Source of the DNA: Cunninghamia lanceolata
Lineage: Eukaryota; Streptophyta; Pinopsida; Cupressales; Cupressaceae
Assembly: GCA_027924645.1 (NCBI GenBank)
Contig: BSBN01000494.1
Coordinates: 816,001 to 880,000 of the forward strand
Reading direction: 5' to 3'
DNA: 64,000 bases
A program made the position numbers and the translations under genes. This document shows, one piece after another, positions 36,491 to 47,702 of this stretch (the stretch's first letter is position 1; each line of letters starts with the position of its first letter). The notes below the pieces were generated by a model. It made no database searches, was not told where the DNA came from, and saw only the letters and a program-made list of their open reading frames with translations.

Positions 36491-37079
36491 TGTTAGGGTT
36501 AGCCGGTAGAAGATATCAATTAAATGCAAATAAAGATTAAACAGAGAAATGGAAATACACAGAAATAATAATAGCGAGAGACAATTTTTAACGTGGTTCA
36601 CCCAAACTCAGGCTACATCCACCAAACAGAGAGTCCAATATTATTATCCAGTAAATCAAACCGATTACAATCAGCAATCCCTGCAACTCAATACCGCTGC
36701 AAAATGCTACAATACAATATCAAAACCCTAACCCTTAGCCGCTTTTTATCAAGCTTTTTATCGGTTACAAAATAGGGTTTTCTTATGTCGGTCAATGAAA
36801 AAATTAACCCCCGATGCATTATAAAATAATAAAAAACCATGTGAGGTTTCGGGGGCGTTGCCCCCGAGCCCCCACGGGGGCGCTGCCCCTCGACCCCGCC
36901 CTGTATCACGACAAGGAACGCGCCAGGGGCCCTGCCCCTGGACCCCGCAAGGGGCGTTGCCCTTGGACCCCGTCTTAGGGGCGCTGCCCCTTGACCCCGT
37001 AGGAATTTGGGGGGAAACCGCGCCGATAAAAGTGGGGTAAATATAACCTCTGAGTCTGATTAGGCTCCATATAACAACA
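36491..37079. mobile_element. solo LTR (or very small retroelement) inside the 3' LTR of B
   Basis: 589 bp from TGTTAGGGTT to AACAACA, flanked by AATAG at 36486-36490 and 37080-37084. The duplication and TG/CA ends prove an LTR-type insertion. The block TTTAACGTGGTTCACCC resembles a segment frequent in plant Copia LTRs, so a solo Copia LTR is likely. There are no internal PBS/PPT with two repeats, so a TRIM is less likely. Confidence 0.85.
36849..37012. repeat. GC-rich tandem repeat in the solo LTR
   Basis: Five diverged units of about 23-27 bp of the form GGGGCGCTGCCCCTNGACCCCG, each with an inner GGGGC/GCCCC dyad able to form a hairpin. A 22-bp spacer separates units 2 and 3. Very unlike its AT-rich surroundings. 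Confidence 0.85.
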
Positions 37080-37899
37080 AATAGTATCAAATATCACATT
37101 ACCTAGTATCTGCATTTGTCTAACACACTTGAAGCAAAATCCCCTAGCCATCTAAACCCCTTATTTCTTCTATTAATTAAATAAATTTATATTTATTTAA
37201 TTAATTCATTATCTATTTCTTCTATTTCTCTAAGCCATAATTAAACAATATTTAATTATTTAATTATCTCTATTTCCATCTATTTTAATTAAATAAATTT
37301 TATTTATTTAATTAAAATTCCTTTTACAAATCCCACTTCCCAATTAATTAAATACTTTTATTTAATTAATTTATCTTATCATTTAACATAGCCGACATTT
37401 GAGCCTCTTTCATTTAAAAAACATAAGTGGTACTACAACTTTTCTTTAATATCACATAAGCCTTATCCTCCCTCCACTTGTCATCTTCACATTAACCTAT
37501 GCCTATCAATTTATCTTAGCCATTCACATAGCCACCAAATCTCCACCGTTGATTGATTTTGGTTGAGTTCTATATAAACACCCCTTCCATTCCATACCAC
37601 ATCTAAGCAAACACTCTCATAGTGTCTACATTATCATCTTGAGCACTTGAGCATTTTTAGCATCCATTGAGCTTATTCTCATTATCATTATCATCCATCC
37701 ATCATGGCAACTTTGATCTTCATAATTGTTCATTGTTGAAGAAGCAATCCACATCTCCTACAAGGAATCATACAATCTAGGTGACATTGTTCTTGAATTG
37801 TATACTTTTGATTTCATTTGGATTCGATTCTTTGATGATGGTAGGATTAGGGTTTCATTGTTATGTTTGATCTCACTGACTTGATTTTTACCTATCACA

Positions 37900-37904
37900 G
37901 AAAC
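37900..37904. repeat. target site duplication of element B, right
   Basis: GAAAC following the CACA end of element B. Pairs with 20221-20225. Confidence 0.9.
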
Positions 37905-37936
37905 TATGATACAAAGGGGAAGACCTGAGACCATCA

Positions 37937-39120
37937 CTAGTTGAACATTTTGAGATCTTGCCCATTATAGGTAAGAGGTAGAGGAGTACCATCTGGATAA
38001 GTCAACAAAAAAGAATTATCATCAATAACCTACTTGATCAGGAAAAGGCCCTCTCCATAAAGAGTCAAACTTCTTGTGTGCCCCTTTTGGTTCTCGCCTC
38101 CAGTCCCAAAGAAGTACTAAATCTCCAACAACGAAAGTTCTTTGTCTAGCTTTCTTATCAAAAATCATTTTAACCATTTGTTGATGCTTGGCTATTCTGT
38201 CCACAACTACTTCTCTCTCCTCTTCCAGCTTATTCAGATACATGACCCTCTTTTCAATTGCAGATTGTAATTCTTCATTTTCTATAGTCTTCTATAAATC
38301 CAAAGCTGACAGCTCTAAAGAAACAGGAATAGTGCTATCAATCCCATACACTAATTGAAAAGGTGACATACCTATGGCTCTTTTATAAGTGATCCTGTCT
38401 GCCCATAGAGCATCATACAATCTTTTATGCCAACCTTTTGATTGTCATCTACTAATTTTTTAATAATGGAAATCAAGTTTTTTATTGCTGGATTCATCTT
38501 TCCCATTACCTTGAGGATAATAATCAGAAGAAAGCCCCAAACTAATGCCATACTTGTAGCAGAAAAGAGTAATTTTAGAGGATGAAAAAGAGTTAGCATT
38601 ATTAGTGATTATTTTCTTCGGGATGCCAAATCTTACTATGATATTCTCTTTCAGAAAATTGCACACAACCTCTGAAGTGGTCTGCTTTATAGGAATAGCC
38701 TCTACCTGCTTAGTAAAGTAATCAATAGCGGTAAGGATGTGGGTATGCCCAACACTTGAAGTAGTATTAATAGGGCCAATAAAATCTAATCCCCATTGTT
38801 GAAAGGGTTCATCAATAACCACTGGTTTCAAAGGCAACGCTGTAAGATGAGGTCTACCAACAAATTTCAAACACTTTTCACATTTAGATACCCACTCATG
38901 AGCATCTTTAAACATGCCAAGCCAATAGAAACATTGTCACAAGATTTTAAAGGCTGTCACAAAAGCAAAGAAATGTCCTTCGCATGCTTCAACATGGAAA
39001 GATTTTAACAGTCTTCTTTGATGTTCCTTGTCAACACACTTGAGAAAGGTTTTGTCTATTCCTTTTTTATATAAGTTTCCATCCCAAAGAACATACCTAC
39101 TTGCCTAAAGTTTTAAATTC
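37937..39120 (-). pseudogene. integrase domain, family A copy 2
   Basis: CEKCLKFVGRPHL, QWGLDFIGPINTTSS (first Asp kept), IITNNANSF (second catalytic Asp is Asn) and NGKDESSNK (Glu kept). The C-terminal domain has FVVGDLVLLWDWRREPKG and WRGPF. It ends earlier than copy 1, at TAG replacing the final TGG. Several frame breaks. Confidence 0.85.
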
Positions 39121-39299
39121 CTTCTTCCTTTAGCTGACAAGTGCGTAGGGCAGTCACCATAGGTTAAGAAATATGTGATATCTGAAAACCACTCATTAAT
39201 TGTGTTGGCAAAGAGAGCTAAAGGCAATTGCTCTTCATCAATTTTGTTTTCTACAATCAGCTTACACAAACCTTTGCCCCTAACCAAATTGGTAGTTCT

Positions 39300-40640
39300 A
39301 ATATCTACATCATACTCCTATACTTTTGCTATCCAATACCCTCGTTTATTCAGCCCAACTTCTTGTTGTGTGAGGATACTCTTGACAGCACTTTTAGGGA
39401 CAAAGACAATGGTATGTGAATGCAAAATATAGAACCTAAAACTTTTTAAAGCTCTAACAATAGCATAAGTATGTTTTTCAAGTGAGGAATACTTGAGTTC
39501 ATAATTCTTGAGAGGAGTACTCATGAAGGAAACAGGGGCTTCTATACCTTGCTCATTTTTTACACTAGTATGGCTAATAAAGTATGTTCTGATGCATAGC
39601 AATATATAATAAAATCTTTACTGAAATCAGGGCATTCCAGAGTGGGCACGTTGGCAATAACAAGCTTTATTTCTTTAAAAGATTTTTTCCCTTCGTTACT
39701 CCATTTGAAGATCAGATGATTCTTCATCATATCAGCTATGGGTCTTGTCAACTCAGCAAACTCAGGTACAAATCTTCTCAGGAAATTCACTTGGCCAAAA
39801 AATGACCTAGTGCTATCTTTATTGGCATGTAATCCCAATTGCATAATGGCTTTCACCCTTTCAGGATCCACCTTAATTCCATTCTTTGAGATGATATGTC
39901 CCAAAAGTTTTCCTTCCATAACAACAAAAATAGATTTCTTGGGTTTAATGAGATTCCTTGGTCTCTGCAATGTTGAAGTATGATTTTTAGGTCATGAATA
40001 TGATCTTTCCTCCTTTTTGAAAATACTATTAAATCATCTAAATATACCACAATGATTTTGTTTTTCAGATCACCAAATGAAAGATCCATAGTCCTCTAGA
40101 AAGTGGCAACTGCGTTAATAAGGCCAAATGGCATTCTGTTGTCAGAAAATACACCAATGGGGATAGTGAATGCTGTCCTAAGTTGATCCTCTGGGGCTAC
40201 TTCAATTTGATTATATCCTAAGAATCCATCTAACACTGACATCATCTCAGAACCAGCAATAGTCTACAGGATATGATCCATAATAGGTAATGGGTAGTTA
40301 TCTTTTAGTGAGGCTTGATTTGAATTTCTGAAATCAACACAAATCCTTATTTCTCTATTTTTCTTGCTAATAGGAACAATGTTTGCTACTCATGTAGAAT
40401 GATGAATGGGATAGATAATCTTAGCCTTAAGCATTTTATCTCTCATTAAAAATGGCTTTTGCTGCCTTTGGATTATATGTCCATTACTTTTGTCTGTAGG
40501 GTGCAGTGCTGGGTTTTAATGGCATCTTGTGTTGTAGTTCTCCATTTCTGAACTTCTTTAAATCTACATAGCACCATGGAAAAACATCCTTATACCTTAT
40601 GAGCAAGGAAATCAGTTTCTCTCTTTCTTGAGGGGAACAA
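39300..40640 (-). pseudogene. reverse transcriptase and gypsy RNase H, copy 2
   Basis: VVYLDDLIVFSKRR (palm, near 40030), DPERVKAIMQLGLHANKDSTRSFFG and FKWSNEGKKSFKEIK, then FIIYCYASEHTLLAIL with Tyr in place of the first gRNH Asp. Frame breaks near 39560 and 39960 and stops upstream of 40090 split it into three open pieces. Confidence 0.88.
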
Positions 40641-41430
40641 TATTTTCCTATACAGACTATCTTTAGATCTTCCTCAGTGCCAATATTAACACGATCATAA
40701 TCAACAGATCATTCAATACTGACCTTATTCTTTTGCTTCAGATACTGGTCATGTCTATTGAATAGGTCTTCAAGTGAGACTAAACTTAGGTATTTTATTA
40801 CGTTTCAATTGAATCACCTCATATTTCTCACCACCAGTGGTATTGATATGTCCCTCTAAGACATCATTACTCATATCATCACTTCCTTCGAAAAAGATGC
40901 TGGCAAAAGCTTAAGCCCTCTCTAGGAATGCAATAATCTAACTGTCATTGTTGAACACTTTCCAATGGTTCACATTATCAGGAACACTCGGGCGATACAC
41001 CACTTCAATTCTATAAGGTTTATCTTTAAAGTCTAGTTGAGGTAATAGCAGAGATGTGGACACAGCTAATGAATCTACTTTGGCATTAAGATCTCTAGGC
41101 ATGTCTTAGATAGAAAAGGCATCAAAATCTTTAATGCAATCCCAAACTTTATTTCTATAATGTCTCAACCTGCCATTTTTCATAGTATATTGCTTTCTTA
41201 CTTGCTTAACAATTGGTTCTGCATCCCCTCTATGCTTTAGCTGTTTTATGCCTCTTTCTTTGGCTAAATTTAGGCCAAGTAGAAGTGCTTCGTATTCTGT
41301 AGTATTCTTTGTATTTTCAAATTCCAACTTATAAGCATAAGGGAAACTATAGCCATCTGGGGAAATCAGAACAACTCGTGCACCAGAACCAGTGCTAGAG
41401 CAACTTCCATACAATTCTAATGTCCATAAC
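40640..41430 (-). pseudogene. extra RNase H and linker upstream of RT, copy 2
   Basis: ELWTLEL-Y-GSCSSTGSGA (first Asp is Tyr), KNTTEYEALLLGLNLAKERG (Glu kept), HRGDAEPIVKQVRKQYT (Asp kept), LNAKVDSLAVS (the residue before the last Asp changed). The linker to RT follows (IIAFLERA, SLEDLFNRHDQ). Same placement between protease and RT as in copy 1. Confidence 0.85.
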
Positions 41431-41960
41431 TCATCTGTTGCATCAGGGCTGATCATGCTAGAACATTCTTCTTCTGAGGATGCACACATATAAGTACTTG
41501 GACCAGTTTTTAGAAATAAAATATCAGCCCTTGGATCCCCTGACTTCAATACTGTGAACTTAGCCTTTGGTTTCGGGTTGAGGCATACTTTCTTTCCTTC
41601 TATAGGTATTATGGCATGAGACTAATCCATTTGTATCTCCCCACCCAGGTCTCTACAAAAACTTCTGCTCAAAAGCATACCATAACTAGTAGGGTTATCA
41701 ACAACAAGGATGGTTAACTTCAATCTTTTCTGAGGAAAGGCGGCTAGAGCAACTTGAGCTTTCTTTATTTTCCCTAAGATTGGGACTTGAGAACCATCCA
41801 TAGAAAAACATTTGCCATAAGAGGGGGCATAGGATAATCCTAGGGCTCTAGCCACTTGAGCAAGCATTACATTATCAGAAGCACAAGAATCAATGATACC
41901 TTTACTTAATCTAAAACTAGTTATGAAAAGAGAAACATAAAAAGGCTCTGGTTTAGAAAA
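41430..41960 (-). pseudogene. aspartic protease, copy 2
   Basis: GIIDSCASDNVMLAQVARALGL: the active site Gly is Cys (D-S-C-A). It is followed by FSMDGSQVPI and LTILVVDNPTSYGMLLSRSF. A stop replaces the Trp of QMDW. Confidence 0.75.
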
Positions 41961-43600
41961 AGGGTTTTTGTTACTTGGATCTATTTCATGTGAATTTGAG
42001 CAAACTTGCTTGTTAACAAGTGTCCTAGACACTTGAGCACTACTCTGGGATGGAGAAGGTTCTTGTTTGATATATTTCACTAACTGATCTACCTCAGATG
42101 GATTAAGTCTAAGATATTTAGCTTGGGAAATTTGAATCTTAGTGTTTTTACATGATTCAATTATATCAAATGAATTATCAGGTAGAGTATCAGGAGAAGG
42201 AACATACTATACCTCATTAGATGTATTCTTGGACGTAGTGTTTTCAGGTTTCTTGGAGCTAGAAGTAGCTTGTCTAGACAGAATATATTGTGGAGTAAAA
42301 GGTGAACTACTTGCTTGCCCCTTAGGATCCGTTCTTTTCTGGGCATGCTGACCTCTTGTAAAAACTACACAATTTGGATCAATTTCTATATACACATCTT
42401 CTCTGGTCTTAGTGTCTAACTCATACTCAAAAAAGTTTACACTGGTATCATGAGACTGGCCAGGTTCTTCCACATATGGTACTTCACTATTCTCATTGGT
42501 AGAGAGCATTTGCATAAACCGAACCATCTCAGGACAAGTGGACCCATCATGGTCTGAAGTCAAATGAAAATTACACATCATATTACCTTTATTGGTAGAA
42601 GGATCGTTCTTAATAGCCAAACTCTGTGTGGGTCCAGTCAAAGGCAAAGTTTTATTATAACCACCTGGAGGAACATAATCTTTCCTTGGTATATCTTGAT
42701 ATTGTCCCTTTGGCATTTGTCTCTTTAAGGTAATTATATCATTGGCCAACCTTTATATAATTGGATCAGTAGAATTTACAGTCGAAGGCTTGCTAGTCTA
42801 CAACTCCTTTTTCCACTTCTCGTCTATGATTAAATCATCTTCTATTTATATGTCTCTTTCTTGAGATGCATTCACATCAGCTTCTCGTCTTTTAATAGTA
42901 AAACTGATGTCTGGAGGAAGGGTATTAATGAAGAAAATTTTTAATAGCTCATCCCTGGGTCTCATATTCTCAGGTATTCTATTGTACAACTTATTGAATC
43001 TGGGAACAAATTCACTCATTGGCTCATGTATCCCTTTTTTTATTGTAGCCAATTGAGTGACGAGACTTTGTTCATTCTTAGCAGTTTTGAACTTGGTTTC
43101 AAACTTTGTTTTCAAAATATTCTAGCCATTGATGGAGCCATTAGGAAGGTGATAGAACCAATCAGCAACAACATCAGTTAGGGATTCTACAAAAAGTCTT
43201 ACTGCAACATCTTCATGTTGTACAACAAGAATAGAAGAGGCAACAAAAAAGGCTTGCATATGTTCTTCTGGGGTTACTTTCCCATTTCCTCTAAATTTGG
43301 GTATGACATTTCCCAAACCTTTAGGTAGATCATGTAATTGAGCCCCAAGATTGAGTGGACCTATGGTAGCTCCCCAGGGAATAGGCGTAGGTTGGGCCAT
43401 AATTTGAGGATTAGGAACAAGAAAGTTTACTTGTAAAGGGAAGACAATTCTATGCAAAAGAAGTGCCTGACAAGATGTGGCCGAGGTGTTGGTAGGGGTT
43501 TGATTAGGAGGAGGGGATGGAGGTCTACTGATGGACTTAGACTTAACCTTTCGATTAAGTGGGAAAGAAGAGAAGTTACTAGCTTCTAACAATGCAATAT
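41960..43600 (-). pseudogene. gag, copy 2
   Basis: The best preserved N-terminal gag part: an open frame 43592-43122 with PPNQTPTNTSATSCQALL, MAQPTPIPWGATIGPLNLG, KFRGNGKVTPEEHMQAFF and DWFYHLPNGSING. Then KFETKFKTAKNEQSL, RFNKLYNRIPENMRPRDELL and the zinc knuckle CNFHLTSDHDGSTC near 42560. Stops separate three open pieces. Upstream (43811-44014) an ATG-started 67-codon frame exists, but its ATG corresponds to GTG in copies 1 and 3, so it is probably not the true start. Confidence 0.85.
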
Positions 43601-44113
43601 CTTCGTCCCAAACTCCTTTCTTTCTATCTCCCCTAGTATACCTTTTTGAAGCCAGATTTAAACAACGAAACTTAAGATTATAGAGTTGCCAACTTCACTT
43701 ATTGATTAGCTCATGGAAGGTTTTGCCAATTGTTCAACTAGTTTCTTTGGTTGGCCGCCTGATGTCTACGCCTATTGTTGGGAAGTGCTTGGACAGGAAA
43801 AACTCTCTCTTCATGGCACAGGTACTACAACTTCAACAAAAATGATTTCTTGGGCATTCTCAAAACGTCTAGTGTTGTCCCTTATAATTTCACCAAGTTC
43901 TTCTTCCAGTACCTCATTAACTTGATGATATTGCAGGTTGGTTCTTCTGTGTTGCCAGGAAAGTAATCTTAGGCCAGTAACAATATCTTCTTGGTCACCT
44001 ACAAGCCAATCCATGTTAGGTTGAAGGATGGGAGCATTACACCTCTGAAGAACTATTAAAGCAACTCAAAACACATATCTGACAAAGTCTCCCTAGTAGA
44101 GTTGCCAAAAATC

Positions 44114-44849
44114 TATTGGTTTACAGATTTGTCATTCAACTCTATATTCTCTCACCCAAACAATGACAAATATAACCACAACTGAGTTAGTTAGAATGAT
44201 GTTTTATAACTAACTCTCTACTTATTTTACAAGGTGGCAACTACCTTCGAATGATACACAATGAATTGAATCCTATGTTGCTTTTAACCAGAAAGCAAGA
44301 AAAGGTGATGCTTTTAACTAGAAAGCTTTGAAAGGAAATTTCACACTCACAAATAAATTTAAATAATTATAACAAGCTTAAAGGCTTTGGACATTAGTTC
44401 AAATAAAGAATTTAAATTCTCATCACCATGACATATTTATTCAAAGATAGACATCCACATCAATAAGATCACCAACTGAAACTTCCAATATAAAGAAAGA
44501 AAACCATCGATATAACATTCAACATAAGAAGAATGATGATCCAAAACACCACAACACAAAGACTATATATGCTCAAACCATTCAATAATATGTCTTTTCT
44601 ATATTGAAAGAGATAGAAATTGAAACAAGTATCAGAGATATCTAACTTTATTGAGAAAATCAAAGTTTTCCCAAAAAGAAAGATCCATACTATATCGCCT
44701 ACAACATATTTATAAGTTTCACATAATAACTATCTTTTTAGAAAGAACAATTTCTTGGGGACAACTGTTTTCAAATAATAACCAAGTCTTTAAAAGTTTC
44801 TAGAGCCAAATAACAAGAAATGCATAAAGAAATGAAAATTAATTTGCCA
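44114..44849 (-). repeat. LTR3 of family A (shared by copies 2 and 3)
   Basis: 736 bp. The left end reads TATTGGTTTAC, with one change (TG to TA) from the LTR terminus of the others. The PBS of copy 2 lies to its left; the PPT of copy 3 lies to its right. Confidence 0.9.
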
Positions 44850-46926
44850 CCCCCTCGCCTTCTTTGGGGTCTTCAACACTCTCCACAGCTTGATCTTCTG
44901 CCATCTTTTCCCGCACCTTGATCTTTAGTTTGTACTCCTGGTACTTAGTTATAATGGTAGTAATTCCTTTGCTCCTTGGAACAGTAGTGATCTGCATTCT
45001 GGTTCTAAACTTGGCCAAATTTTTAGTTATCCCTACTGTAGTTTCCTGAATTATTTCATCTATGTTCCTAAAACCAATAAGGTAGACTTGTATCGGGCCT
45101 ATTTTACCCAGAGATTCTCCAGAAACAACGTCAAGATCAGCAAGTTCATTACATAGCAGCTCCTTGGCCTCCTTATAGATTTCTTTAGGATCACGCAGAT
45201 TCTCCCCAAATTCATCCAGAATGTTCACCTCCAGTGTATGACAGTCCCTTTGAATACCGATCATTAAATCTAGATACTCCTTCAAAGCCTTGTTAATTTG
45301 ATCAATAAGGTTATCATACATATTTAGTTTCTAGTCCAATGAGTCAACCTAGGAGGGGTCAATCTGACGTGAACTAGCGTGTCAATGCCATTTTCTAGCC
45401 AACCAATTCTCTATTCTTTTAATCACGGCAGTAGAGCGAAGTCTCAGATCCACAACCTCCTTCTCAGACCAATTGATTTTGGGAAGGGGTTTTAAAAGTA
45501 GTTTTTGATATTCCACATCAATTATTTCAGAATCCTCCTTAGCCTTTTCTGGGATATAAATGGATAGACCAAAAGCCTGAATTTGATGTAGAGTAAGCCT
45601 CATGCAATTTCTTCTTTGAACTTCACGACCATCCATAGAGTCTTCCCAGAAGTCTTCTAGGCTAGAATGATGCTCGTATGAGCCAGAGCCATAGAATTTT
45701 TGTTTCACATAATTTTTGCTATCAAAGTTTTGCCTTAGAGACAAAGAGTGAAAATTAAACCTCCCCAACACATATTCAGCACCTTTAACAACATCTTTTG
45801 TTTTACAAGAATAACCAGATAGAGACAACGGAAAAGTATATCCTCTTTTTCTCATATTTTGATATTTTCCATTCACAACAACCATCTGTTTACAAACTTC
45901 TAGGAAGATCATATAATCATTAGCATACTGTGGTAACTTGGTCAGAGCCAATTCATAACCTCCTAATCTTAGGTAGGCAAATCTATCAAACTAGATATAA
46001 AAGCTTCCAAATTGCATAATCAAAGAAGCAGCATTAGGAGAAACTCTCAATTCAGGATTACCATTCAACTTCCTTACAAAAAACATAAAAAAGACATCAT
46101 TGACCTGACAATAGTCTTTTATTCCAACATCTTTTGTGAACTGAGGAAAATAAGCATACACAAGTGTGTCTGGGGTTAAAGACCCATGTGGCCTTAACCT
46201 AGGCCAGACAACCTCTCGACTGGCTAGAATGTATATCAACTATGAGCACATGTGAAATGCAGAAGTCTCATGAAATCTAACCAATTGTTCATTTAGATGA
46301 TAACTTATCATTTCTACCCAGTTAATAAACTAGCCCTCATTGCAAATTAACAAAATGAAGCGACACATCCAAAACTCAAAAGACCCTGCATCTTCACTAC
46401 TAACAATTCGATGCAATAAGGTAATAATGTCTGAGATTTCATCTTTAAAGTGAGCTCTTTTAAGCATAGAGGGTAATTGTGACTTACCTCATTTCTCAGA
46501 GTTCAGCCAGTTTCAAGAAATAGCATTCTTGCATCAATCCTCGTTCTCTTTGAAAAATTCTGCAGCAATAGCTATAGACATGTCTTCAAATTTCTCCCTT
46601 CCCAGAATTCTCAATGCCCAAGAGACGACTTCTGAATCAATCTTCGTAATCACCAACCTGTCTTTTGTTTTGATCTCGTGAGTCTCAAGGTCGTACCTTT
46701 CCACACATGCAATAACCAAGTGTACACACTATGCAGAAGTTGGAAAACCAGCGGCTTGTGCTAAGCCACTTTGTAGAATTTTCTCCGCAAAGGGTGACCT
46801 ATCTTCCTGCTACACACGAGACCAAAATTATGCTAAGTCAATATGCCCAAGCTCTGTGTCATTCACATTGGACCAGTTACTTTCAATATCAAAGTGAGGA
46901 GGTGCGCCTTGAAATTGGAATTTCAT
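44839..46926 (-). pseudogene. accessory 3' ORF of family A, copy 3
   Basis: ATG at 46926, TAA inside LTR3. Shortened by the deletion of about 1.09 kb at about 45368, which removes the acidic linker and coiled-coil-like segment. Open pieces include 45951-45382 (KRGYTFPLSLSGYS, FWEDSMDGREVQRRN) and 45321-44839 (MYDNLIDQINKALKEY to GEGVAN), the best preserved C terminus of the family. Confidence 0.7.
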
Positions 46927-47702
46927 TACAGCTACTAAATACTAGGAGCAATGATAGAGCATTGTGAAGATAGTAAGGAGAGAAAATAAAACACAAAAAA
47001 AATTCACCACCAAATGTGAATGATCATGTAGTTATGGCGGTAGGACGTGCTTTTAAAGGCTAGGTTGACATGGTACAAATTCTGTGCCTTGGAAAAAATG
47101 ACCTATAGATTTGCCCATTTTTCAAAAATTCCCAAAGGACATCCACCAGTTGTATCGTATGTTGCATTAAATGATCATTAATTGCCTTGATATCTAGTCC
47201 GTGGCTTAGTTGTCGCCGAGTCACTGGAAATAGAAACTTTAGAACCTTGTATCGGAGGTTGTGGAGTTTTGAAAACTGGTGATCAAGCGATATCAAAGGA
47301 AAACACATAGATCACAAGGTGTAATGGAAAGAATGAGAAGTTGCAGGATCAGGGGGTTCTAAAACTTAAGAAACTAGCAACTAGGTTAGGAAATTTAAGA
47401 AATCAATGACTTGAAGAATCTTTCTAAGGCAACAAGAGGGAAATACAACCTTTAGGAATTTTTAGGCAAAAGTTTGATGGGCCATAGAAAAATGAATGGC
47501 AAGGTAAGCAAATCCTAAAAACATATAAAGAAAAAAAATGGGAGATAAGAACTGGCTTTGAATGGAGACAAGGATCGTAGGGATGCAGAGAACCTAGACA
47601 ATGGCACAAAGCCTTATTCATTGGGCAAATAGAGGGAAAGAGAACACAAAAACAAATAGAAATAGAAAGAAACTATGATACAAAGGGGAAGACCTGAGAC
47701 CA
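46927..47702 (-). other. non-coding spacer of copy 3
   Basis: Counterpart of 8989-9766. It preserves the empty target site of element B (AGAAAGAAACTATGATACAA near 47660-47680). Confidence 0.6.

Larger units (their letters stand above)
20226..37899 (+). mobile_element. Tat-lineage Ty3/gypsy element B
   Basis: 17.7-kb nested element, TG to CA, with a perfect 5-bp duplication. Order on the plus strand: 5' LTR, PBS, 2.2-kb leader, gag, protease, RT, gRNH, aRNH, integrase, 2.4-kb spacer, antisense PMD-like ORF, 1-kb spacer, PPT, 3' LTR. The aRNH after gRNH and the lack of a chromodomain place it in Tat (Retand/Ogre group). Dozens of in-frame stops, mostly CGA to TGA or CAG/CAA to TAG/TAA, make it inactive. 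The 3' LTR was later split by a solo LTR. Confidence 0.92.
36458..37899 (+). repeat. 3' LTR of element B, interrupted
   Basis: Left piece 36458-36490, right piece 37085-37899 (one copy of the AATAG duplication excluded), together 848 bp. It ends CCTATCACA like the 5' LTR. It lacks about 32 bp (around the CACATGTAGTAC block) present in the 5' LTR. Confidence 0.9.
15962..44849 (-). mobile_element. Ty3/gypsy Tat-like element A, copy 2, split by element B
   Basis: Second unit of the array. Without the 17.7-kb insertion its body is about 9,737 bp. Element B sits in the spacer between integrase and accessory ORF (20226-37899), with GAAAC repeated at both junctions. Joined, the flanks read AGAAAGAAAC followed by TATGATACAAAG, as in uninterrupted copy 3. 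A further loss of about 389 bp lies in the accessory ORF at about 18385. Its aRNH and integrase carry catalytic substitutions, so the copy is dead. Confidence 0.88.

Noticed and set aside
36758..37090. Open frames of 110 and 60 codons on both strands over the GC-rich block
   Set aside because: They are by-products of the GGGGC/GCCCC tandem repeat in a solo LTR; the Pro/Gly-rich products carry no domain.
20226..37899. Element B as two separate insertions because of the antisense ORF
   Set aside because: One GAAAC duplication, matching LTRs and one PPT enclose the whole; the antisense ORF lies inside the element without its own terminal repeats or duplication.
43811..44014. 67-codon frame starting MDWLVGDQED upstream of gag in copy 2
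   Set aside because: The ATG is GTG in copies 1 and 3 and the frame stops before gag; probably a chance start in the leader, although the region is conserved.
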